Origin: JBQTIP01 sp052388025
GTDB lineage: Bacteria; Actinomycetota; UBA4738; HRBIN12
Assembly (NCBI GenBank): GCA_052388025.1
Contig: JBQTIP010000045.1
Coordinates: 1 to 39,949 of the forward strand
Reading direction: 5' to 3'
Length of the DNA stretch: 39,949 nt
Shown: one piece after another, positions 15,570-22,888 of the stretch
Layout: every line of letters begins with the position of its first letter
Numbering within the stretch: position 1 is the first letter of the stretch
Position numbers and translations under genes: made by a program
The notes under the pieces: model-generated
Database searches by the model: none
Told to the model about the DNA's origin: nothing
Seen by the model: the letters and a program-made list of their open reading frames with translations, nothing else

Positions 15570-15605
15570 GCTGGGGACGGCCGTTAGGCGCTGGGGACGG
15601 CCGTT
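15570..15605 (+). repeat. Two tandem copies of a 16-bp GC-rich repeat
   Basis: GCTGGGGACGGCCGTT occurs at 15570-15585 and exactly again at 15590-15605, separated by AGGC (20-bp period). The second copy continues into GGCCGTTCGGCC, a small hairpin. It starts at the stop of the zinc-ribbon gene and may serve as a terminator or be a dispersed REP-like repeat. The rest of the gap (15606-15773) holds short hairpins (CCGG-TGAG-CCGG, CGATC-AG-GATCG) and the next gene's leader; no known riboswitch core was recognised. Confidence 0.6.
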
Positions 15606-15773
15606 CGGCCATTTCGCCGGCCCGCGGCTCAAGACTTCGAGCGCCAGATGTCGATGAAAGCTGCAGGCGAGAGGAGGTCCGGTGAGCCGGCAACGGGGCA
15701 AGTGGGCGCGAACGATCAGGATCGCTGGAGGCGTCCTCGTGCTTCGAGACGAAGGCGACAAGGAGGAGAAGAC

Positions 15774-16145
15774 ATGAAGAAGACGTTCGTGGCGCTCACC
15801 GTCCTCGCGATCACGGGGGCGCTCGGCGCCGTCGGCGTGTCCGCGGCCCCGGCCGTGAGCCATTGCGACGGCCACAATGACGCCTCGGTCACGAAGGTGG
15901 AGGGTCAGGGCGTCTTCGACATCGGCGGCCTCGTCGTGACCGTCGACGGGCCGACCGTCACCTTCACCGACGGCGCGGGCAATCCCGTCGACGTGTTGTT
16001 CTGCGTGAAGGCCGCTCTCGGGAACAGCGGGCTCGAGTTCGGTTCGTCCTTCACCGTGGACTTGCCGAACGACGGCGGGCAGATCCCGGACATCAGCTAC
16101 GTCGTCGTGTACGGGGACACCGGCGGTGGCGGCGGCGATACCTAG
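15774..16145 (+). CDS. Small secreted protein of unknown function
   Basis: This 123-residue protein has a clear Sec signal peptide (MKKTFVALTVLAITGALGAVGVSA, cleavage near residue 24-25). The small beta-rich domain contains two cysteines (in SHCDGH and LFCVKA) that could pair, and the protein ends in a glycine-rich tail. I do not recognise a family. ATG 15774 follows a strong AGGAGG. Its TAG shares CTAG (16142-16145) with the stop of uppS on the other strand. Confidence 0.7.
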   Translation: MKKTFVALTVLAITGALGAVGVSAAPAVSHCDGHNDASVTKVEGQGVFDIGGLVVTVDGPTVTFTDGAGNPVDVLFCVKAALGNSGLEFGSSFTVDLPNDGGQIPDISYVVVYGDTGGGGGDT

Positions 16146-16882
16146 TCTTCGGTGACGGCCCCGAAGCGCCGGGAGCGCTTCTGGAAGTCCCGGATGGCCT
16201 CGTACAGGTGCTCGCGGTTGAAGTCCGGCCAGAGCACCGGCGTGAACCACAGCTCGGAGTAGGCGACCTGCCACAGCAGGAAGTTGGAGATCCGCTCCTC
16301 GCCGCTCGTTCGGATCAGGAGGTCGGGATCCGGCATGTCCGGGTGGTAGAGCCGGGCCGCGATGCTGTCGGCCGTGATCCGTTGCCCGCGGAGTCTCCCG
16401 GCCTTCTGGTCCTCGAGCAACTGCCGGACGGCGTCGACGATCTCGGTCCGGCCCCCGTAGTTGAAGGCGATCGTGAGCGTCATCCCGGTGTTGCGACGCG
16501 TCATCTCCTCCGAGACGTCCATCTCGCGGAGCACACCTCGCGGGACGCGCCAGTCGCGACGCCCGAGGAACCGGACCCGGACGTTCAGGTCGTGGAGCTC
16601 CTCCCGACGCCGGTAGAGCAGTCCTCGATTGAACTCCATCAGGAACTTCACCTCGGCCTTCGGCCGCCGCCAGTTCTCGGTGGAGAACGCGAACATCGTG
16701 AGCCACCCCAGGCCGACCTCGACACCGCCCTTGACTGTGTCGAACATCGCCCGCTCGCCGGCGGCGTGGCCCTCGGTGCGCGGCAAGCCGCGCTGCTGCG
16801 CCCACCGGCCGTTGCCGTCCATCACGATCGCGACGTGCGCCGGCACCCGGTCGCGGTCGATGTCCGATAGGTAGGTGCTCAC
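16142..16882 (-). CDS. uppS: Undecaprenyl (polyprenyl) diphosphate synthase
   Basis: This cis-prenyltransferase extends farnesyl or shorter diphosphates with isopentenyl diphosphate to make the lipid carrier for cell-wall synthesis. The catalytic Asp is D22 in VMDGNGRWA. FSTENWRRP and the C-terminal RTSGEERISNFLLWQVAYSELWF complete the family pattern. The 246-residue length is typical. I chose GTG 16882, which overlaps the recO stop as GTGA. A much longer upstream open frame only shadows recO. The recO-uppS order matches mycobacteria; product chain length cannot be read from sequence. Confidence 0.94.
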   Translation of the reverse strand: MSTYLSDIDRDRVPAHVAIVMDGNGRWAQQRGLPRTEGHAAGERAMFDTVKGGVEVGLGWLTMFAFSTENWRRPKAEVKFLMEFNRGLLYRRREELHDLNVRVRFLGRRDWRVPRGVLREMDVSEEMTRRNTGMTLTIAFNYGGRTEIVDAVRQLLEDQKAGRLRGQRITADSIAARLYHPDMPDPDLLIRTSGEERISNFLLWQVAYSELWFTPVLWPDFNREHLYEAIRDFQKRSRRFGAVTED

Positions 16883-17619
16883 GGGACCAGGCTCCTCGCC
16901 AGCATCGGGAGGCTCCGCATCCGGCGCTCCAGGTGGTACTCGACGAAGCCGTACAACATTGCCCGGGCCTCCCTCCGCACCTGGAGATCGGGCGTTAGAT
17001 CGCCGGCCTTGAGGAGGTCCGCCGTGGCGAGCTCCGCCAGGAGGCCGAGCGCCGCCGGCGAGGCCGGACCGGCGCCGTGCTCGGCGCATGCCGAACACAC
17101 CGCGCCGCCCTGACCGCTCGAGAACAGCTCCGGCTCGAGCCGTCCGCACACCGCGCAGGCGGTGAGGCTCGGGTGAAAGCCCGAGAGCGAGAGCAGCTTG
17201 AGCAGGAACGACTCCGCCACGGCGGCGGGGTCGACGGGCCCGGTCTCCAGCGCCCGGAGGCCGGAGAGGAGCAGCATGAAGAGCCGGACGTTCCGCTCGT
17301 GCTCCTCCGCGACCTTGTCGACCGCCTCGAGCATGGCCTCGCCGGCGGCGAAGAGGTCGAGGTCGTCTCGCAGCGCCCGGTGCGGCGCGATGATGTCCGC
17401 CTGGGTGACGGTGTCGAGCGCGCTCCTCCCCCGGTAGACGAGCAGCGATACGTGGGTGGCCGGCTCGAGGCGGGCACCGAAGCGGCTGGTGGTCCTGCGG
17501 ATGCCCTTGGCGACCGCCCGGACCTTCCCGGCGCCTTGAGTCATCACCGTGACGATCTTGTCGGCCTCGCCCAGCTTCACCGAGCGCAGGACGACGCCCT
17601 GATCCCTATAGAGGGGCAC
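16879..17619 (-). CDS. recO: DNA repair protein RecO
   Basis: RecO helps load RecA at gaps and anneals strands in the RecFOR pathway. The N-terminal OB fold begins YRDQGVVLRSVKLGEADKIVTVMT, and GKVRAVAKGIRRTTSRFGARLEP follows. A C-terminal zinc finger has C155, C158, C175 and C178 (CAVC...CSAC). The length of 246 residues is normal. I prefer GTG 17619: a TACGAT box lies exactly 6 bp upstream and no Shine-Dalgarno is present, as in other probable leaderless genes here. This choice also removes the implausible 23-residue N-terminal extension that the open frame allows. Confidence 0.92.
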   Translation of the reverse strand: MPLYRDQGVVLRSVKLGEADKIVTVMTQGAGKVRAVAKGIRRTTSRFGARLEPATHVSLLVYRGRSALDTVTQADIIAPHRALRDDLDLFAAGEAMLEAVDKVAEEHERNVRLFMLLLSGLRALETGPVDPAAVAESFLLKLLSLSGFHPSLTACAVCGRLEPELFSSGQGGAVCSACAEHGAGPASPAALGLLAELATADLLKAGDLTPDLQVRREARAMLYGFVEYHLERRMRSLPMLARSLVP

Positions 17620-17625
17620 CCCGGA

Positions 17626-17631
17626 ATCGTA
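17626..17631 (-). promoter_or_regulatory. TANNNT -10 box of a leaderless recO mRNA
   Basis: Minus-strand TACGAT, then 6 bp (TCCGGG), then GTG 17619. There is no Shine-Dalgarno. The same hexamer precedes lepA and deoC. Confidence 0.55.
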
Positions 17632-17740
17632 GTCCCGAGCCGTGGCCGTTCCGCTGAAGCGATGTTGCGGAAATGTGGTATCGGGCACCCGGGAGGCGGG
17701 GCCCTCGGGCCTCGCCTCCTCCGAGCACCGGACGGGGGGT

Positions 17741-17910
17741 CTAGCCTTCCATCGCCTCCATGTTCTTGGTCACGACCTCCATCGTCTGTTGCAGCCTGTC
17801 GGGCGGGCTGAACTCGACCAGCGATGTCCCGGCGAAGATCACCGGGGTGTGGCCCGCCCCACGAAGTAGGCGTCGCCGCCGACGAACTCCTCGTCACCGT
17901 CGGCCGTGTG
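17741..17910 (-). pseudogene. Cupin-like protein remnant, frameshifted, N-terminus lost
   Basis: The minus strand reads TADGDEEFVGGDAYFVG in one frame (from about 17908). It then continues after a frameshift near 17856-17862 as AGHTPVIFAGTSLVEFSPP, then DRLQQTMEVVTKNMEAMEG and TAG (17741-17743). 'GGDAYFVxxGHTPV' followed by 'LVEFSP' is the end of a cupin-type sensor/binding domain. Both parts make one sensible protein only if one base is added or removed, so this is a dead fragment of about 55 codons. Its 5' edge abuts the truncated TPR gene in a different frame, which marks a deletion junction. Confidence 0.65.
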
Positions 17911-18484
17911 GTTCGCCCGCCGTTGCCGCCACCATGGCTTCGTCGACCTTCATGAGGCCGTCGTCGACGTCGCCCGCGGCGACGAGCGCGCGGCCGAGCA
18001 ACGCGAGCCCGGAGGCCTCCAGGTCAGCGTCGCCGAACCGCCTCCCGGCCTCGACGGCCGCCTCCGCATGGGCCCTCGCATCGGTCACATCGAATACCAG
18101 CTCTCCTCTCGCGAGCTCGAGCCAGCCATGCTCCGCGCACGACGACTCCTCACGCAGCAGCCCCTCCACCCGCGCGATCCATCCGTTGCTCGCGACCTGG
18201 TTCCCGAGGCCCTCCGCGTACTCGCGGGCGAGCCAAAGCGCGATGCGGGCCGCCGCCCGGCCGTCGCCGCGCCTGCGCAGCTCAGCGTAGGCGCTCTCGC
18301 GGTGCTCCAGCGCTCCGTCGACGTCACCGAGCCACCAGAGCGCCCGGCCGAGCCCGTCGTGGCCCTCGGGCCCGGCACCGGAAGACAGGGACTCCTCGAA
18401 GGCGGCCCTCGCGCCCTCCCAATCCCCTGAGGCGAGCGCTTCCTCACCGCGAGCGGCGGCGTCCACGGGAGCGACCTCACGCAT
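17894..18484 (-). pseudogene. Truncated TPR protein (LuxR-regulator-like N-terminal part)
   Basis: The 196-codon frame encodes helical TPR-like repeats: ARGEEALASGDWEGARAAFE, GLGRALWWLGDVDGALEHRE and LALLGRALVAAGDVDDGLMK. It resembles the TPR region of large actinobacterial LuxR-type regulators, which normally continue far beyond this point. Here the frame runs out as AATAGEPHGRR and TGA, exactly where the cupin remnant begins, so a deletion probably fused two unrelated genes. ATG 18484 has no Shine-Dalgarno; a CATCAT box lies 6 bp before it. A short functional TPR protein cannot be excluded. Confidence 0.6.
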
Positions 18485-18640
18485 GAAGCGATGATGACAG
18501 GAGTCCCGCGGGAAACGCCATAGCACATCCTGTCGGGTGGAGATCGGTGGAGTCGGAGGCTTGAGTAGCGGCGTCGCCGGGGCGCCCGCCCGCTACCAGA
18601 CGACGGTTCACCGGATACCGGGCGCATCTTCCCTCACCAT

Positions 18641-18670
18641 GTGGTCACCTTCATATGCTAATGTGACCAC
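18641..18670 (+). promoter_or_regulatory. Operator/promoter of the vapBC pair
   Basis: An 8-bp perfect inverted repeat, GTGGTCAC (18641-18648) and GTGACCAC (18663-18670), has a 14-bp AT-rich centre holding TATGCT and TAATGT. TAATGT ends 7 bp before ATG 18672, and no Shine-Dalgarno is present, so the mRNA is probably leaderless. The repeat spans the promoter as expected for VapB/VapBC autorepression. Confidence 0.6.
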
Positions 18671-18671
18671 C

Positions 18672-18932
18672 ATGGAGGTTGGGATTCGGGAGCTGAAGCG
18701 AAGGCTGTCCGAGTTCGTCGAACGCGCCGCCGGAGGGCAGGTGATCCGGGTTACCGCCCATGGGCGGCCGAAGGCGATGCTGGGGCCACTTCCCGGCAGC
18801 CTGGACCTCAAACGCGGTGAGGCCGAGGGCTGGATCACGCCCGGCGCCGACGACCCACCGGCCGCAGCGAGGCGACGCCATCGAGCCACGCGGACGATCG
18901 CGGAGACCCTCGCGGAGGACCGTGGAGCGTGA
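18672..18932 (+). CDS. vapB: VapB-type antitoxin (Phd/YefM-like)
   Basis: This 86-residue protein has an N-terminal Phd/YefM fold: MEVGIRELKRRLSEFVERAA, then GGQVIRVTAHGRPKAMLGPL. This part dimerises and binds the operator. The charged C-terminal tail (about 45-86) would wrap the toxin. ATG 18672 follows the inverted repeat directly and has no Shine-Dalgarno. The stop overlaps the toxin start as GTGA, so antitoxin and toxin are translationally coupled. The name follows the partner; the fold alone would be called Phd. Confidence 0.85.
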   Translation: MEVGIRELKRRLSEFVERAAGGQVIRVTAHGRPKAMLGPLPGSLDLKRGEAEGWITPGADDPPAAARRRHRATRTIAETLAEDRGA

Positions 18933-19333
18933 GCCTGTATCTCGATGCGAGCGCCCTCCTGAAGCTCTACGTCGAGGAACCCGACAGCGCGGCCTGTGAT
19001 GAGATCGTGACCGCCGACCCCACATGGGTATCGGCCCGGCACACCGAGGTCGAAATCAGGCGCAACCTCACTCGTCTGCTCCAAGGCCGAGCCCTGTCGA
19101 GCGCGCGGGATCAGTTCGCGGTCGACTGGAACCGCGTAAGCGTCGTCGAGCTCGATCGCGTGACGTGCGGCGTCGCGGCAGACCTCGCCGAGGTGACCGG
19201 CGCCAGGACCCTCGACGCGTTGCACCTGGCGGCCGCCCAACGCGCCGGCGGGGGGAGTCTGCCGATCCTCACCTACGATCTGCGGCAGGCACAAGTGGCC
19301 AGGTCGCTCGGCTGGACGGTGCTCGGCTCCTGA
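18929..19333 (+). CDS. vapC: VapC-type PIN-domain ribonuclease toxin
   Basis: This 134-residue PIN-domain protein carries the acidic metal site: D6 in LYLDASALLKLY, E38-type acid in SARHTEVEIRRNLTRL, D in RTLDALHLAAA and D in ILTYDLRQAQVA. These are the four positions used by VapC RNases to cleave tRNA or rRNA. All are present, so the toxin looks active. GTG 18929 overlaps the antitoxin stop. The pair sits among decayed genes and may stabilise this region. The target RNA cannot be predicted. Confidence 0.88.
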   Translation: MSLYLDASALLKLYVEEPDSAACDEIVTADPTWVSARHTEVEIRRNLTRLLQGRALSSARDQFAVDWNRVSVVELDRVTCGVAADLAEVTGARTLDALHLAAAQRAGGGSLPILTYDLRQAQVARSLGWTVLGS

Positions 19334-19347
19334 TCGACGCACGGTCG

Positions 19348-19374
19348 GGCGCCCATAGGGTGCCAGACGGTCTT
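19348..19374. repeat. 27-bp copy of the 3' end of the short ALDH gene (left copy)
   Basis: This segment matches 22892-22918 at 26 of 27 positions in the same orientation. On the minus strand it encodes KTVWHPMGA, the last nine residues of the short aldehyde dehydrogenase. The single difference is a synonymous CCG/CCT change. The surrounding bases differ and the stop codon is lost. The two copies flank the cyclase pseudogene. Confidence 0.75.
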
Positions 19375-19429
19375 CATCGCTTGGTCGAGCGCGAGTGGAT
19401 CCCGCCTAGGTCTCGCACGGTCGTCACCG

Positions 19430-19435
19430 TAGACT
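19430..19435 (+). promoter_or_regulatory. TANNNT -10 box of a leaderless cyclase mRNA
   Basis: TAGACT is followed by 6 bp (CCTGGC) and GTG 19442. No Shine-Dalgarno precedes the GTG. Confidence 0.5.
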
Positions 19436-19441
19436 CCTGGC

Positions 19442-22400
19442 GTGAAGATCTGTCCCAGCTGCCGTCAGGACAACCCAGAGATCGCCAGGTTCTGCCTCGC
19501 TTGCGCGACCCCCCTCGGTGAGCCGCCAGAGGCCGCCGGGTCGAAGGAGCGGAAGGTCGTCTCCGTGCTCTTCTGCGACCTCGTCGGCTTCACCGCCGCG
19601 TCGGAGACAGCCGACCCGGAAGACGTTCGGGCCCGGCTGCGTCCCTATCACTCCCAGCTGCGCACGGAGATCGAGCGGTTCGGCGGGACGGTCGAGAAGG
19701 TCATCGGCGACGCGGTCATGGCGGTCTTCGGCGCCCCCATGGCACACGAGGACGACGCCGAGCGCGCCGTCCGCGCGGGCCTCCGGATCCTCGAGGCGAT
19801 CGACGAGCTGAACGAAGACGACCCCGGCCTCGGGCTGCGGGTCCGGATAGGGATCAATACCGGTGAGGCCGTGGTCGCCCTCGGGGCCCGGCCGGAGCGA
19901 GGCGAGGGCATCGTCACAGGAGACGTCGTGAACACCGCCTCGCGCTTGCAGGGCGTGGCTCCGGTCGGCGGCCTGGTCGTGGGCGCCGCGACGTACCGGA
20001 CGACGATGAGACTGTTCGACTACGAGGCGCTGGACCCCATCAGGGTGAAGGGCAAGACGGGTCCGGTCTCCATCTGGCGAGCAGCTACGGCGTGGACGTT
20101 GAGCGCCCCGCCACCCCGTTCATCGGCCGCGACGAGGACCTGGCCCTGTTGCAACAGTCGTTCACCAGGATGCTGCGGGAGTCCTCCATGCAGCTCGTGA
20201 CCGTGACCGGCGAGCCCGGCGTCGGAAAGACACGACTGGTGGCCGAGTTCTTCCGCTTCATCGACGAACGCCCGGAGCTCGTCTTCTGGCGGCAGGGCAG
20301 GTGTCTCCCTTACGGCGAGGGCATCACCTTCTGGGCCCTCGGCGAGATCGTGAAGGCGCAGGCCGGGATCCTCGAGTCGGGCGGCCCGGGCGAGGCCTCG
20401 GCGAAGCTGATCCAAGCGGTCGAGGCCCTCGTGGAGGATCCTTCCGAGCGCGAATGGATCGCCTCCAGGCTGGCTCCCCTCGTAGGGGCGAAGCTGGACG
20501 GGGGCGGCGCCGCGGAGCGTGGGGAGTCCTTCGCCGCATGGAGGACGTTCCTAGAGGCGGTCGCCAGAGGCGGTCGCCGCCTCCCGGCCTCTCGTGCTCG
20601 TCGTCGAGGACCTGCACTGGGCGGACCGAGCGCTGCTCGAGTTCCTGGAGCACCTGACGGACTGGTCGGAGGGCGTCCCCATGCTGCTCCTGTGCTCTGC
20701 CCGTCCCGAGTTATACGAGCGCGTCCCGGGCTGGGGCGGCGGCAAGCGGAACTCGACCACGATCTCCCTCTCGCCCCTCTCCGCCGAGGACAGCGCACGG
20801 CTGATCTCGGCGCTCCTCGACCAGGCCGTGCTCCCGGCGGAGACCCAGACCCTCCTGCTCGAGCGGGCGGGAGGCAATCCGCTCTACACGGAGGAGTTCG
20901 TGCGCATGCTGAGCGACCGGGGTCTCCTCGTGCGGCACGGACAGTCGTGGGCGGTCGAACCCGGCTCGGAGATCCTCGTCCCCGAGTCGGTTCAGGCCCT
21001 CATCGCCGCGCGTCTCGACTCGCTCCCGCAGGACCGGAAGGCGCTGCTGCACGACGCTTCGGTTGTGGGGAAGGTGTTCTGGTCGGGTGCCCTCTCCGCC
21101 ATGGGGGCCGTCGATGAGACAACGGTCAGGGACGGCCTCCACGAGCTCGCGCGAAGGGAGCTCGTGCGGCCCGCCCGCAGGTCCTCCGTTGAGCACCAGG
21201 CCGAGTTCTCGTTTTGGCACCTGTTCATCCGGGACGTGGCCTACGAGCAGATCCCACGGGCCACGCGGGCGAACCGGCACCGTGCGGTCGCCGAGTGGAT
21301 CGAGCGCATCTCCGGCGACCGCGCGGGCGATCAGGCCGAGTTGCTCGCGCATCACTACGGGCAGGCCCTCGACCTCGCTCGTGCGTCCGGACAGACGCAA
21401 GACGTTGCCGAGCTCGAGGCGCTGACCGTCCGCTACCTAGTCATGGCCGGCGACCGCGCGGTGCACCTTGACGTGAGCCGGGCTCGACGCCACCTCGGGA
21501 ATGCCCTCGAGCTTCTTCCACCGGGTCACCCTCGGCGGGCGGGTGTGCTGGTGAAGGCCGCGCTCGCCGCCCGCGCGGCGGGCGACTACGACGAGTCGGA
21601 GCACGGACTTCAGGAGGCCATCGCCGACTTCCGCGGACGCGAAGAGCTCGTGGCCGCCGGAGAGGCCATGATCGAGCTCACCGTGGCCATCTGGCCCCGG
21701 GGGGACACCGCGCGCGCGTGGCACATCATCCGCGAGGCGGTCGAGCTGCTCGAGGGCGAGCCGCCCGGCCGCGAGCTGGCCCGGGCGTACGTCCGAACGG
21801 CCGGCGCGTACGCGATGTCGGGCCAGAGCGAAGAGGGCATGCCGTGGGCCGAGAAGGCCATCGCGACCGCGAAGGAGCTCGGCATCGAGGAGTACGTCGC
21901 AAGGACCCTGCAGTTCAGAGGGATCTTCCGCTGCGAGCTCGGCGACATCGGAGGGCTCGAGGACCTCCGCGAGGGGCTCCGCTTGTGCCACGAGCTCGCG
22001 TTGGGGGATCCGACGGTAGCGGGACACAACAACCTCGGCGACTGGGTGTGGTTCGAAGAAGGGCCTGCTGCCGGACTGGAGATCTACCGAGCGGGGATCG
22101 AGTTCGGCGAACGGCACGGGCTCACCGGCGTCGTCGTCTGGACGAAGGCGCAGACGCTCTGGACCCTGTTCGACCTCGGGGCCTGGGACGAGCTCGTGCG
22201 CACCGGCGACGAGGTGATCGAGTCGGACCGCACGGGTGGCGGCGGGCAGGTCACGGTGATCGCGCGCACGTACCAGGCCCGCGTGCTCGCCGAGCGAGGA
22301 CTGGCCGACGAGGCCAGCTCGTTCATCCACGAGTTCCTCCCCCGGGCGCGAGAGATCAAGGACCCGCAGGTCCTCGTTCCAGCGCTCGGTATGGCCGCGC

Positions 22401-22882
22401 TCATCGAGCTAGGGCGTGGCGACCACGCCGCGGCGAGGTCGCTGGTCGAGGAGTTCGAGGGGTCCACCCGGCGGCACGAGCATTACCGAACGCTATTCCT
22501 GCCGGACACCGTCCGGTTCTGTGCCGCGACGGGCCGGATCGATCTGGCCGAGCGGCTGGTCGCTGGGGCGCCGGAGTCGGCCGCCCGGTTCCGCCATGGG
22601 GCGCTCACCGCCCGGGCCATCCTGGCCGAGGCGAAGGGGCGGCTCGACGAGGCTGCCGATCTCTACGCGGAGGCCGCCGAGCGGTGGACCGAGTACGGGT
22701 TCGTCCTCGAGCGAGGGCAGGCTCTGCTCCGGCTCGGAAGATGTTCGCTCGGGCTCGGGCGATCCGGCGAGGCGATTGATCGACTTCATCTGGCTCGCGT
22801 CGTGTTCGACGGTCTCGGCGCGAAGCCGCTGCTCGCCGCGACTGACGACCTTCTGGAGCAGGCGACGGCGCTCAGCTCGTAG
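19442..22882 (+). pseudogene. Adenylate cyclase-AAA ATPase-TPR regulator broken by two frameshifts
   Basis: Three overlapping frames spell one protein of about 1,140 residues. Part 1 (19442 to about 20083) has a zinc ribbon (C4, C7, C18, C21) and a class III cyclase domain: FCDLVGFT and VIGDAVMAVFG with the metal Asp residues, and GDVVNTASR. Part 2 (about 20083-20565) has TPFIGRDEDLALL and Walker A GEPGVGKT. Part 3 (about 20566-22882) has LVLVVEDLHWAD and a long TPR-rich C-terminus ending near LLEQATALSS. The first frame change near 20083 fits a 1-nt loss (IWRA joined to SYGVDVERP). The second is caused by a 13-bp tandem duplication. Only a cyclase-only fragment would be made now. Cyclase activity of that fragment is possible. 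Confidence 0.85.
20553..20578 (+). repeat. 13-bp tandem duplication disrupting the cyclase gene
   Basis: AGAGGCGGTCGCC occurs twice in direct succession (20553-20565, 20566-20578). Removing one copy restores one frame reading FLEAVAASRPLVLVVEDLHW, which is the expected sequence between the P-loop and Walker B parts of this ATPase family. Confidence 0.9.
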
Positions 22883-22888
22883 ACGCCG

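Noticed and set aside
15606..15773. Possible riboswitch in the leader of the small secreted protein
   Set aside because: Short hairpins are present, but no conserved core of c-di-GMP, cobalamin, TPP, SAM or glycine riboswitches could be found.
19442..22882. Programmed frameshifting in the cyclase gene
   Set aside because: The second shift is explained by a 13-bp tandem duplication and no slippery heptamer is present at either site, so mutation is simpler.
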